Assembly: GCF_004210375.1 (NCBI RefSeq)
Contig: NC_134830.1
Location: 50,473,094 to 50,537,093 of the forward strand
From: Tachypleus tridentatus
Lineage: Eukaryota > Arthropoda > Merostomata > Xiphosura > Limulidae
Reading direction: 5' to 3'
Length of the DNA stretch: 64,000 nucleotides
Shown here one piece after another: positions 45,420 through 56,375 of the stretch (position 1 is the first letter of the stretch; every line of letters starts with the position of its first letter). Both the position numbers and the translations under genes were made by a program. The notes under the pieces were generated by a model. The model was not told where the DNA came from and searched no databases. It was given only the letters and a program-made list of their open reading frames with translations.

Positions 45420-46160
45420 CTCTGAATTTATAGATTTTCGAGCGTAAGAACCAACAATGTACTTGGTATATATGTAATACTAGTGGTTGTCAGTGTTGTT
45501 GCCTAGTGAACTTTCGAAACTGCCGCATTGAAGTTTATAAATCGACGTGTCGAGAGACAGTTTAATAATATTATTGGGTCATTACAGTTAGTATACTATA
45601 AGCCTCGGAAGTTATAATTGTGATAAACGTTTATTAATCAAAAACTACAGATATATGAACAGGAACGTGTATAGATTTCGAAAATTACAAACCGTTTAAC
45701 TTAGTGAATTAGTTTCGGACATTAAATATCATCCTTGGTAAAAAGTCAGTTTGTAAACGGCGTGAGGCCAACCAAAAATAGACAGCCAGCTAGCTTAAGC
45801 GAAGTGTAACAAAATCAACTCAGAATTAATTCGTTCGTCGTGGACTTGGACCGTAGATAAAATATTTAATTCCAGACCAGATAGAAGACTCAGTATTGTT
45901 TGTACGTTTTAAAACTCTTGTACATAAACTATTATTTGTATTAGCCGTTATTATAATTTGTATTGTTGTTTGTGTATTAAAATATAATAGTGGTAAGAAA
46001 GAAAAATGTGTATATCGCTATTGTTTGCAAATATCACAGACTTGAAACCTATCGACATTTAATTAACTTCTAAATTTAAATTTAAATTGGCGCTTATTTG
46101 AAATAATAGTACGTAACATAATACATCGGAGACTCGTCGAAGATAAATTATTATATATTA
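45420..46160 (+). repeat. Unclassified dispersed repeat, copy 1
   Basis: Homologous to 54,755-55,500 in inverted orientation. Shared words include CAACTCAGAATTAATT, GCGAAGTGT, CATTTAATTAACTTCTAA and ATTACAAACCGTT. No open frame is conserved. The ends are unclear. The length would suit an LTR or a composite SINE/MITE, but no TG...CA ends, primer site or terminal inverted repeat was established. Confidence 0.7.
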
Positions 46161-46885
46161 ACAATAGGATAGAGACAGAAAAGGGCAAGTTTAGAGCATA
46201 AGGACAGAAAGGGAAGGTCTTGAGCTTCCTATCCCGTGCACAAAACAGATATAGAAGTTAGACTAGAGTTGGCTGAGGAACATTTCGACAGCAAAACAGG
46301 GGTAAGATAATTTACTGTTAAAGTAGTTTCACTTCCTAAATTCTACAGTATATGTGCTCATTGTAAGTTTAACCTTCTCAGTTGTTTGTCTAGCCTACTT
46401 AAACCCTCTTACTTGGAAGAGGCTAGCTCCGTCCTGCAGAAGAAAGGTATACGCTTGCATATTGTTCTGCCTGATACCACGTAACTTCGTTTGTACATAT
46501 ATATTGGGCAGTTTTGGCTAAGTTAGTAAAATGTATTTTCGAAGTTGAAAGTGGTTAATTGATGTTTCTATCTAATATTCTTCATGTAAAATTTTTGATT
46601 TTATTGTAATCACGAAAAAATAACAAATAATGCAAGTTTGTAATATTAACGGATTTATTAAACTTTACACTGGTACAGAAACAAACATGATGATATATTG
46701 TGAACACATATAACCTAGTCTTGTGGGTGGAATATAAATAATTATATGTGAATACGAGTAAGTCTACTATTTGTTAAAATGAATCTTCTTTGATAAACAA
46801 GATACCAACCAGGTGGCGCTTTGATACTTTTTCTTGTTATAAGTGTACCTGTCAGAGGTTTGAACGTTAAACATCTCAAACAGTA
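46161..46885. other. Unassigned AT-rich DNA
   Basis: Nothing recognised. Confidence 0.5.
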
Positions 46886-47330
46886 GTTGACAATGTGAAA
46901 ATATCCTTAAAATATACAAAACATATATAAGACCAGTAGTAGACTATGCAGCTCCTGCATGGATTAACGTAAGTAAAAAACAACTGCAAACCAAACTACC
47001 ATTACAGAATACATTAATTACAACAGCATATAGAGTACCCAAACACAGAATACATTAATTACTTCAGCATATAGAGTACCCAAAACTACTTCCTCAGAGT
47101 TCATGCCCATATACTCTAATACACAAACAATACATAGTTTTATTCTACATAGTAGAATAAATACATATAAATAAATACATATAAATATAATACATAGTAG
47201 AATAAAATATTTCGATAAAAAATGGAGAAAAAATGAGCTGTTATGCGAACTAGACAGGTATTGCATATATGATGAAGAGAGTCCTAAACACTTGTACCCG
47301 ATTAATTTATACATTACATGATTAAGTTAA
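46886..47330 (+). mobile_element. Jockey-type LINE fragment, RT C-terminal part
   Basis: Reads LKIYKTYIRPVVDYAAPAWI, then NVSKKQLQTKLPLQNTLITT and AYRVPK. The pattern YKTYIRPVxDYAAPxWxxxSxxQLxKLQxxQNxxLRxAYxxP follows RT in Jockey-like LINEs. A 41-bp tandem duplication (ACAGAATACATTAATTAC..., 47,004-47,085) interrupts it, and stops follow. Similar clade to the 39.8-40.4 kb fragment. Confidence 0.75.
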
Positions 47331-47554
47331 AATTAAGTATATAAAAAAGCAATAATAAATAATAATAAAAAAAACACTATACAAATAAAAAATAAATATA
47401 AATAAAAAAATACTAGTGCTAAAATGAAGCAGGCCACCTATGTTCTAGACTTAGAAAATTCTGAAAGAACAATATACATGGACATTGCCCTGAAAGGGCC
47501 TAGGTTATGCTCATCACTCTTATGTATTTACTTTAAATATATCAATAAGTGTAT

Positions 47555-47665
47555 ATGTGTGTTTTTCTTATAGAAAAGGCTATCCTCTGAGCCCACGGAG
47601 GGGCATCGAACCCCTAATTATAGAGTTGTAAATCCGAGGTTAGTGTACCTAACCCTCCCAGGTAT
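47555..47665 (-). repeat. SINE family 2a
   Basis: TTTTTCTTATAGAAAAGGCT, AGCCCACGGAGGGGCATCGA, then CCCCTAATTATAGAGTTGTA. The head is decayed. Confidence 0.8.
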
Positions 47666-47869
47666 ACAAATTTATACACCCAAACACCTAGAGAGAGAGT
47701 TGACAATGAGATAGTGTTAGAAACTATTATTTAGACAAGTCTAACATTGTTAAAACAGACAGTTTTTATAAATACCATTACAGTTTTAGAAAATAATATA
47801 ATTTTATTTTGTTGATGAATAAGCAGTGTTTGATTTCGTAACGTCGTAATTTTGCTTTTTCTCATACCC

Positions 47870-48180
47870 AATACGCATACTGATCTTGTGATCGATGACG
47901 TAAGCCACGAAGTGCACGTTCTCAGCCAACGTTGAAAAGAGCGTTAAAACTGGGGAGTGAAGTCGCTAAGGAGAACCGTACAGTGCGATACAATTTGATT
48001 TTATTCAACGACTTCTACGAACATTTCTCGTATTAGAGGTATACCAGTTATAACTCCTGGTTGATGTTGTTCGACGTAAGTAACGAAGGCCTCGCCCCGC
48101 AATGCCTGTTCGAAGAGGACACATTGCTTCACAAAATACATTTATAGAGTCGATTATCCGCAAGTTTGACAGTTTAAGTA
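47870..48180. promoter_or_regulatory. CpG-richer island, possible promoter or first exon
   Basis: In AT-rich surroundings this stretch has many CpGs. It carries TGACGTAAG (a CRE/ATF-like word, about 47,896), no open frame, and a donor-like TTTAA|GTAAGTAT at about 48,177 (plus strand). It could be a noncoding first exon with its promoter. No transcript evidence is possible here. Confidence 0.22.
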
Positions 48181-48867
48181 AGTATATTTTAGCCACAAAG
48201 CAGTTTTATAAATTGACGGGTCTCGGAAACATCATTTGAAACAAACAAATAACATAGTATGTGCTTTCTTTTTGTGACTATTTTCCATTTAATTTAACAG
48301 TAAATGTTGTTTGTATACAGATTTGTTTTTTCTACCGGTTACTCTCGTGATCGGTGAGAAAATAGGTAAGCAAATATTAGTTATTTTTATGCTATTAAGA
48401 ATTTTATTAACTCCAGGTTTAGGTTTTAAACTGACAAGAATCAAGTTTTTATCTCCAGTGAGGATCAGTGAATCACATTAGTGGGAGTCTATGAATATTA
48501 TGAAGGAAAACCAAATCTGTTTATCATTTGAGAAACGGTTTACAACCGAATGGAACAAAAACTTCTTTTTTCATAGACGAAAACAACAAACAAGCAAACT
48601 GTTATCGCTGTTTTAAACACTTCAAACTAAAACAACGTTTCGCTTTGAAAGTGAAATGCGAGTGATTCCATGAATCGTAGTAACATAAATGGTTTATAGA
48701 AGTTATTAATTATTAAGCAAGAGTGTCATGGTAACAAAACGTCACCGATTTATTTTTGATTCAGGTTTATTCCTGCTTAAAAGATTAACATATAACATTA
48801 TTTTATGATGTAATAACCATACGACGAGAGGGTTGATACTTTATAATGAAGAGCGTGTTTTAGTTAA

Positions 48868-48975
48868 ATACAAATTTACACAATGGGCTATCTGTGCTGT
48901 GCCCACTACCAGTATCGAAACTCAGTTTTTAGCGTTATGAGCCTACAGGCTTACTACTTAGTCAGTGAGAGGCTT
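48868..48975 (-). repeat. SINE family 2b
   Basis: TACACAATGGGCTATCTGTG, GCCCACTACCAGTATCGAAA, then GTTTTTAGCGTTATGAGCC and a decayed head. Confidence 0.8.
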
Positions 48976-49010
48976 CAGAAAATAGATTCATGCTATTAAT
49001 TTTGTCAGCT

Positions 49011-49317
49011 TTTTTCTTGAGCCCTGGTCTGGCATGGCCTAGCGCGTTAAGGCGTGCGGTTTGTAATCTGCGGGTCGCGGGTTCGCGCCCTAGTCGCGCC
49101 AAACATGCTCGCCCTCCCAGCCGTGGGGGCGTTATAATTTGACGGTCAATCCCACTATTCGTTGGTAAAAGAGTAGCCCAAGAGTTGGCGGTGGGTGGTG
49201 ATGACTAGCTGCCTTCCCTCTAGTCTTACACTGCTAAATTAGGGACGGCTAGCACAGATAGCCCTCGAGTAGCTTTGTGCGAAATTCCAAAACAAACAAA
49301 CAAACTTTTTCTTGAGC
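49011..49317 (+). repeat. SINE family 1 (subfamily B), full length, perfect 12-bp target duplication
   Basis: SINE at 49,023-49,305 between exact TTTTTCTTGAGC copies (49,011-49,022 and 49,306-49,317). Complete from GGTCTGGCATGGCCTAGCGC through GGTTCGCGCCCTAG, GCCCTCCCAGCCGTGG, core and tail to (AAAC)n. The cleanest member in the window and the best type copy of subfamily B. Confidence 0.97.
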
Positions 49318-50139
49318 ATGTAGATTAAAACAACATACAATATTGTTAAAGTGGGGGCGGTCTTATAAGTAGGTGCGGGGATCTTCACAAACGTGTGGCT
49401 GAAAATTGCGAAATGAATGCGCGATTTTGTGGTTTTAACTAACCCATTTTTTGGATGATTGATAAAGTTGGTTTAAGAAAAAAGAATACTTCATTATATC
49501 TATTGAACGTTCGGTGTGTAATTATAGAGTGCAATACAAAAAGCCGATGAAAATTATGATAAGCAAACAACAGTAGAAACTAAAGACGTAAAAGTATTTT
49601 ACCTGTTGCAGTTTTACTAGAGGGCGCTGTTTCAATGTAATTTGTGAAAAAATTATAGATTATTTAAATATTTTACGCACTTTTTCTCATGCCTGTTTAA
49701 GGAGAAGAAAATAAACTTTAAATATTTTAAACATGCACATAACAAATCTACGTAAACATCCCCCAGCGACAAGTTTATGGGCTTATCAGTTGTCAAATCT
49801 CTGTCAGTAGTGAAAGGTCTTGAGTTTGGTCAGTATAGTAATAAACTTAAGAATTTAGACAATAGCACTGGTAGGTTTAGCCAAAAGTGGTAGATAATAG
49901 TCAACAATTTAGGATTAAATATAGGGTTAAATAAGAAAACATTAAGTTTGACAGAAAAATCCTTGTTTAATGGCCGAGTTTCACTGCTCTTATCTACTTA
50001 AGACTGCCTTTGAGTTACAATCATAATTCACTAATATTTAAACTAGTTCTTTGTATAATTAGGCCCTTTCAAGAAGTTCCGCAACTATAGAGTTTTCAGG
50101 GTTTTGTTCTGAATTATTAAAATAGAATGCATACCCTAA
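49318..50139. other. Unassigned AT-rich DNA
   Basis: Nothing recognised. Confidence 0.5.
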
Positions 50140-50395
50140 GAGGCATGGCGTGGCCGAGTGGGTTGCAAATATGAGAACTCGAAGTCTGTCACAGTAAAAG
50201 CGGGTTCCGGACCTTCAGTTAGTGGGTACGTTATAAGACGTACGGTAAAACTTCAGTGTTTGATCAGATGAGAGTAGTCCGAGAGTTGACGGTGGGCGAT
50301 TTTGACTCGCTGTTTAACTTCTATAAGTCCAAATTTAGCGTGGCTGATACGTAGATACTTTGTGTAGCTTTGAGTAGAAAACCTAAAACAAACTC
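50140..50395 (+). repeat. SINE family 1, strongly diverged
   Basis: GCATGGCGTGGCCGAGTGGG (head), GAGTAGTCCGAGAGTTGACG (core), then TTTGTGTAGCTTTGAGTAGA (tail). Many changes elsewhere. Confidence 0.65.
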
Positions 50396-51640
50396 TCTAG
50401 TATGATGTGTAACTAGAAAGACAAATGAAAACGATAAAGTAAAAACTGGCACTTTAAATATCTGTGTTTTATAGAAGTGGCTTAATAAATATTACCAAAC
50501 CAAATTATGTTTTTTTTTTAAATATACCAGTGAGATGATTATAAACCTTGGTTAGATTGAAGGACACGGTATAAGAAATAAAATAAGTCACTTTGAAGGT
50601 TTAGTTAGTATATTTGATTTTACAAGTTTCAGTTTGAAGTTCTGAAATTACGTAAGCTTACTGTTGAAATCCAGTCTGTGTCAAGTATTTTCGGAAGACA
50701 TCGTACACTTTGTGTTTTTTTTTAAATATTTTTGTTTTTAACTTTTATCAAGTTCGTTGAGGAACAGATGACGAAGTAAAGACTAGAACAATGGTTTATT
50801 AAATATTAATTTCCAATTATAACAAACTACATACTTAGATATGAAGAATTAACTTGTTAACTAGTAAGAGTTAATAAACGTCATTATTCTTACGTAATTA
50901 ATTTTATTTTCACTTTGCATGTTTCTGATTTCTGAAAGACACCCTACGTGGGAATTAAAACTAGAATAAAAATTTAGATTTAAGTAATAAATAATGATTA
51001 TTTAGACAGAGAAGGAGAGATAACACTAAATCATTTGCATAGCGCGGACGTACACGAGGTCGTGTTATTGCAAATTCTTCTACAATCCTTATTTTGAAAT
51101 AAACCTTAGCAATCACTCGCAAGGCTTAATATCGACTTCTCGGTTGTTGTTGTTTTGTTTTTGTTTTCTGGGGAGGGATAGGGAGAGAAGGATGATTAAA
51201 TATCTCAGCTGAAAAGTTGAAATAAGACTGATATGATTTTTGAAACTTTGAAATTGTAACAGATAAAACCCCTGGATTTCTTGATACTGTAGTGTAGTGT
51301 AAATAGCAAAATTTATACGACATTGTGATATTACAACGATCCAACAACAGGGATTTTGAGGTCTCTTGTGAAAGCTGTCGACAAAAGGAGATTAGTGAAA
51401 TAATGGTAAAAAAGAATAGACTAAGTTGATCCTCAGTCTGCATCTTATAGATATAAATTATTTATGACAAACACAGAAATTTACAAAAAATGCGCAACAG
51501 TTAATTTTTATTTGTGACACATGGTTTACAGTTGTAACATTTGGTTTACATTTGTAACAGTTACAGTTGATAGAATTTTATCTTTTACAGCCATCCTTAC
51601 ATTATTAAAATACACATATTTCACTTGATGTAGCACTTAA
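50396..51640. other. Unassigned AT-rich DNA
   Basis: Nothing recognised. The minus-strand open frame 51,126-51,443 shows no motif. Confidence 0.5.
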
Positions 51641-51644
51641 TCGT

Positions 51645-51755
51645 TCTTAAGCGCAAAGTTACTGACTGGGCTACCTGTGATGTGTCCATTGCGAGTATTG
51701 TAACCACGTTTTTAGCCTTATAAGCCTTCAGACGAACCGCTGTGCCCCTGGGTGC
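51645..51755 (-). repeat. SINE family 2b
   Basis: TTAAGCGCAAAGTTACTGAC, ATTGCGAGTATTGTAACCAC, then AGACGAACCGCTGTGCCCCT (head, right). Confidence 0.8.
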
Positions 51756-51782
51756 ATACCGTCTATAAACTATTTTGATGTT

Positions 51783-51898
51783 GTTTCTTATTAAGCACAA
51801 AGATACACAATTGGCTATTTGTACTGTGCCTACCACAGATATTTAAATCAAGATTTTAGCGATAAGTCTTCAGACATACCGCTGTGCCACTAGGAGTT
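51783..51898 (-). repeat. SINE family 2b, second copy in tandem
   Basis: TTATTAAGCACAAAGATACA, then a decayed middle and AGACATACCGCTGTGCCACT (head). Same orientation as the neighbour but differently diverged, so these are separate insertions. Confidence 0.8.
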
Positions 51899-52249
51899 CT
51901 AGAAACGGAAGAGGAAAGGGATAAAACAAGAATTTAAAAAGTTAAGAAATAAAAACTTGTTTTATTCGTAATATCTCAGACATATAACTAAGTTTATTCT
52001 TCCGAGTAATTATCTTAAAGTTCTGTATATTTTTGGTTATCCATTTATTAGCATCAGGTTTTGGGTAAATTCCGTGTTTGTAAACACGTTCTTCGTTTAG
52101 AGACTTGGAACTGTTAATGTTGTTATCATTCATATACTTTAAGAATTCAATTAAAAAATAAGTTTTATATTTTTATTTCTAATTTCTTACAATGAGCAGT
52201 TTTTGTTGTGTGTAGAATTTTCTCGAATCATTCATAAATTTGAAATTTT

Positions 52250-52468
52250 AGACTACAGGGAAGTAAGTTTGTTTTTCAAAAGCATCGACTTCCAGCTTTT
52301 GGACTACTTTTGTCTAACCAAATACTAGTGCTCACTGCCACTTTTGTATGCATACCCTTGACCCAAAAGTACGGAGTGAATTTATTTTATTTTTTGCCAA
52401 AAGGACGCGAACCATGAATCCTCGAATTTCAGACTCGATCAGCTAGCCATTAATCCGTGCCTGGGCTT
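52250..52468 (-). repeat. SINE family 1, strongly decayed
   Basis: TAGACTACAGGGAAGTAAG, CTTTTGGACTACTTTTGTCT, CGCGAACCATGAATCCTCGA and a head-like TAATCCGTGCCTGGGC. Confidence 0.6.
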
Positions 52469-52557
52469 TATGTTGAATAATTCATCGAAATCTGTTTACC
52501 AAGCATTTAAAGCAAACTGAATCAAAATTAACAACATAAATTATACATAAATTGTGT

Positions 52558-52683
52558 GTGTGTGTCTTTTTTTCTTATAGCAAAGATACATCAGGTTATC
52601 CAGTGTTTCCACCGAGGAGAATCGAACCCTCTTGTTTTAACGTTGTAAATCTGAAGACTTACCGCTGTCCCCCGACGGACTAT
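52558..52683 (-). repeat. SINE family 2a
   Basis: TTTTCTTATAGCAAAGATAC, TCCACCGAGGAGAATCGAAC, then GACTTACCGCTGTCCCC (head). Confidence 0.85.
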
Positions 52684-52689
52684 ATGAGT

Positions 52690-53477
52690 TGAAAAATTAC
52701 ACTAAAATTACTTAGATTGAAAGGAAGAAGGCAACATCTGGCACTCTCTTAGGTGGTTATGACAGACGCTTGTATTTAAGTAATACAAAAGTCATCTGGA
52801 TTTCCTTCTCGACAGGTCATCAGAAACTAGATGGGAATAACTACCTGGATTAGTCGCTTCGCTCTATCTGCGATGTATACGCCGCTTTTCAGCTATCCAG
52901 AGTGTCTCAAAGTCGAATACCGGCGAATAGCCCAAACCGAGATTTCTTATTTTCGTTCATCATCAGTTTACTTCAATAGGCCTAGCACCCATCTAGTTCT
53001 AGCAGAAACTATAATTTTATCATTACTTGAAAGAACAAAATAGTGTTCACGATCTTTGACTGCCTATTTTATTATTATTTTATGACAAATTTATAAAGCT
53101 TTAGAATACACTTTATAACCTACTAACCCACGTATGATAGATATCTTATAAGTAAAAAATAAACAAACAAGTATAAGGAAAAAATATCGCTAAATTAAAA
53201 AAACACCTCTGTAAGGCTGGCTAATGAAATCTAAAAAAACAAAAAACACGACAGGTATGGAAGTGACACAACACTAGATCCGGCTGATGACCATCACATA
53301 GCAGACTGAGCTGTCTCGGCCTTATGTGGATTTCTTGAAGGCATGTTATTTTGCATCTGTTTAAGGGTTTTGATTTTTCTCAGAAAAAATGATCGTTTAG
53401 TTTTCAAGTTGATCAAGGAGCGAGTGGATGACAAACGTATTCTTTGGTGTTTACTTCAGCTCTCAAAGTTATATTGC
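52690..53477. other. Unassigned stretch with a slightly GC-richer part
   Basis: 52,730-53,045 is a little richer in G+C and holds a 70-codon open frame (MGITTWISRFALSAMYTPLF...). No family, splice signal or repeat partner was recognised. Confidence 0.35.
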
Positions 53478-53632
53478 TAGCAGTGTAAGACTAGAGGGAA
53501 GGCAGCTAGTCATCACCACCCACCGCCAACTCTTGGGCTACTCTTTTACCAATGAATAGTGGGATTGACCGTCGCATTATAAATCCCTCAGATTACGAGT
53601 TGAGTGCCTTAATGACCCGACCATGCCAGGAC
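53478..53632 (-). repeat. SINE family 1, internally deleted and tail-less
   Basis: Starts at CTAGCAGTGTAAGACTAGAG. A deletion removes the segment from the core end through the B box (CATTATAAAT joins CCCTCAGATTACGAG). The head is present (ATGACCCGACCATGCCAGG). Confidence 0.85.
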
Positions 53633-53756
53633 TAGGTTGGAATAGATAGATGAGTAAGTTCACCAGGAAAGAGTAAGTTTTGAGCAAAAAATATACATAT
53701 TATTAACATAAGAAAGAAAATTTCATTTTATGTTTGGTGTTTGATTATAAAGCGAG

Positions 53757-54032
53757 GCTTGACATAGCCAGGTGGTTAAGGCACTCGACTCGTGATCTGA
53801 GGGTCGCGGATTCGAATCCCCGTCACATCAAAACATGCGCGCCCTTTCAGCCGTGGGGGCGTGATGAAGCGACGGTCAATCCCACTATTCATAGGTAAAA
53901 GAATAGCTCAAGAATTGGTGGTGGGTGGTTATGACTAGCTGCTTTTCCTGTAGTCTTACATCTGCTAAATTAGGGAGAGTTGGCGCAGATAACCCTTGTG
54001 TAACTTTTCGCTAAATTCAAAACAAACAAACA
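53757..54032 (+). repeat. SINE family 1 (subfamily A), full length
   Basis: GGCTTGACATAGCCAGGTGG, GGATTCGAATCCCCGTCAC, complete core and tail ending CAAAACAAACAAACA. Confidence 0.92.
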
Positions 54033-54102
54033 TACAAAGCGAATTTAGATGAATTTTAAATACATTTTGTTCAAGTGTTAGAGGGCACAGAAAACTTTTT
54101 CC

Positions 54103-54359
54103 TTAGAATTTCGCGCAAAACTACACGAGGGCTATCTGCGCTAACCGTCCCTAATTTAGTAGTGTAAGACTAGAGGGAAGACAGCTAGTTATCACCACCC
54201 ACTTGGACTACTCTTTTACCAACGAATAGTGGGATTGACTGTCAAATTATAACGACCCCACGGCTGAAAGGGCGGCCATGTTTGGTGCAACGTGGATTCG
54301 AACCCGCGATCCTCAGATTACGAGTCGAACGCCTTAATTCTCCTGGCCATGCCGGGCCT
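54103..54359 (-). repeat. SINE family 1 (subfamily A), full length
   Basis: AATTTCGCGCAAAACTACAC to GCCATGCCGGGCC. B box GTGGATTCGAACCC. A short deletion removes the CCGCCAACTCTTGG part of the core. Faces the preceding copy in opposite orientation. Confidence 0.92.
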
Positions 54360-54754
54360 ACGAAGAAAACAAACAGCCTTGAAAGTCTTAAACCGATCGT
54401 CGGTCAGACGTCATTACATATCTGGTCAGTTATAGCTGGGTTATCTTAGCTTTTGATAAACTGTTGTGCATTTTTTGTAGCTTACCCCTCTTAAACCTAT
54501 AATTCTTTAAGTGTCCTGCTAGAATTATTATCGTAATGTTCTAATAATTATCACCATACCTTATAAAATGTCCGGCCTATTTATAAAAGGTAGGTAATAA
54601 ACATAGTTTAGTTAGTTTTCAACAAAAGAGGCATAAAACGTTATTGGACGCTGTCACAATCTGACAAAGTAAATACATATTGCCGTTAAAGAATTAAGCC
54701 CAATAGGTCATGATGAGCTGCATGCTTATCAGTGATAGTAATAGTTGTTACGTA
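54360..54754. other. Unassigned AT-rich DNA
   Basis: Nothing recognised. Confidence 0.5.
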
Positions 54755-55500
54755 TTATAACTTATTTCGGATGAGTCTCTGATATATCATGTTACGTACA
54801 CTACGTATTACTATTTCAAATAACCAGAAATTTAAATTTGAGCTTAGAAGTTAATTAAATGTTAATAGTATTAAATTTATGTTATTTGCCAACAAAGTTG
54901 ATACACCCAATTTTCATTTTAACTGAAATGTTTTAATATACAAACATAAAAACAATACAATTTATAATAATTGTTATACTGATAGTTATTGCAAATGATG
55001 GTTTACATACTACAATTTTACAAACTTACAAACTATACTGAGCATTATATTCGGTCTAGAACAAAATATTTTATGTACGACCCACGTTCACGACGAGCAA
55101 ATTAATTCTGAGTTGGTGTTGTTACACACTTCGCTGAAGCAAGCTAGGCATGATTGGATTCACACCTTAAACAAGTTGACTTCTTACCGATGTAGATATT
55201 TAATGTCCTCGTAGAAAGTCCAACGGTTTGTAATATTCGAAGTCTACAACCTTCCTGGTCATATTATGTAGTTTTTTTTCGATGACTAGGCGTTAATCAC
55301 AGTTACAGCTTCTTAGGCCTACAGCTCACTGACTATAGCTATCCAATAATATTCTTTTACCTGTCTCTCGAATAGCATTTTTTTTGTAAGAATTACGCAA
55401 GCATGAAGAAATTTCGACAAAATTCTCGCACGCTCTCGTCAAACGAGTGTTGTTGATTTTTCACTTACAAGTCTCGAAAACAGGCAGGACTTGCGTGATA
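54755..55500 (-). repeat. Unclassified dispersed repeat, copy 2
   Basis: Reverse-complement partner of 45,420-46,160, moderately diverged with indels. The plus strand reads AATTAATTCTGAGTTG and ACACTTCGCTGAAGC, where copy 1 has the complements. Confidence 0.7.
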
Positions 55501-56070
55501 CACAGTCAAGAATATATGTCATATGCAGAGAAAAAATGAAAAATATAAGTCAAGCGTAAGCACTAAAATAAATGCTCAACGGTAAACCTGTTACATAGTG
55601 GAATAAGTAAGGTATAACAGTACCAGTGTTACAACTATCGGGATAATATTCCCCATAAATTGCTCTAGATCATGTCTTTCATAGAGTCAGATCTATTTTA
55701 TTTACATGTAGTTTTTGGTAACATTTCCGATGTCTGTTTTCCCCGTTTTCAACGCTTTTGCTTCTAAATTGATCTTTCCAGGAGGTTGTCTAATGGACTA
55801 TTCACTCAGGTCATTAACTATTATATTAAAACAAGACAATTTAAAAATTCACAAATAAACCTACATCTGCTGTTCGCCTGGGGCGACTGAAAATAGTCAA
55901 ATTCTGTTTCTCTTATCTTTTATTATAAAGTTGTCATTTGTCTCTATTGATTTTGTGCACAGATTCGATTTAATGTTTTAACTAACAGCAAGTTTTTGTT
56001 TAACCGTCAACGACACTACCATTTTTGAAATACTTGTTTTGTGACTTTACAGTGTTAAAGGATGATTAAT
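55501..56070. other. Unassigned AT-rich DNA
   Basis: Nothing recognised. Confidence 0.5.
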
Positions 56071-56189
56071 GTCACCCGTTAGTACAGCGGTATGTCTCCG
56101 GATTTACAACGCTAAAAACAGGGGTTCGATTCCCCTCAGTGGGCTGAACAGATAGCTGTATGTGGCTTTGCCATAAGAAAAAACACAAG
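56071..56189 (+). repeat. SINE family 2a
   Basis: CCCGTTAGTACAGCGGTATG, GGGGTTCGATTCCCCTCAGT, then CTGTATGTGGCTTTGCCATA and AGAAAAAACACA. Confidence 0.92.
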
Positions 56190-56202
56190 CATGATTAATT
56201 TA

Positions 56203-56375
56203 TCTCAGAATGGCTGAGATGGGTATTAGCACTTATTGACAAGAAGAGAACAACGTTTCGACCTTCCTAGGTCATCTTCAGGTTGTTCTCTCCGTGTCAA
56301 TAAGTGCTAATACCCATACCAGTCATTGTGAGATACATTTTCATTTCAAGTGGGTTTCTTGTCATCACAAAAGCA
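56203..56375 (-). repeat. Solo Penelope-like terminal region with long hairpin and hammerhead-like core
   Basis: Arms at 56,203-56,254 and 56,282-56,333 are reverse complements at about 46 of 52 positions. The 27-nt apex, read on the minus strand, is CTGAAGA–T–GACC–TAGGAA–GGTC–GAAAC, the same core as at 20.6 kb with a different stem II loop. AAGTGGGTTTCTTGTCATCA (about 56,350) matches the Penelope end at 20.5 and 24.3 kb. No RT is nearby, so this is a solo end or a non-autonomous relative. Confidence 0.65.

Noticed and set aside
46090..46100. TGGCGC word near the end of the 45.4 kb repeat as an LTR primer-binding site
   Set aside because: The match stops after six bases and copy 2 does not preserve it (CTGGTT), so it cannot support an LTR call.
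52831..53043. 70-codon open frame in a slightly GC-richer patch as a host gene
   Set aside because: No recognised family, no splice signals and no repeat partner; kept only as a note in the gap description.
53757..53830. tRNA genes (A-box and B-box words at many places)
   Set aside because: Each is the head of a SINE continuing into the core; the anticodon stems are imperfect and no 3' acceptor end or free-standing gene is seen.
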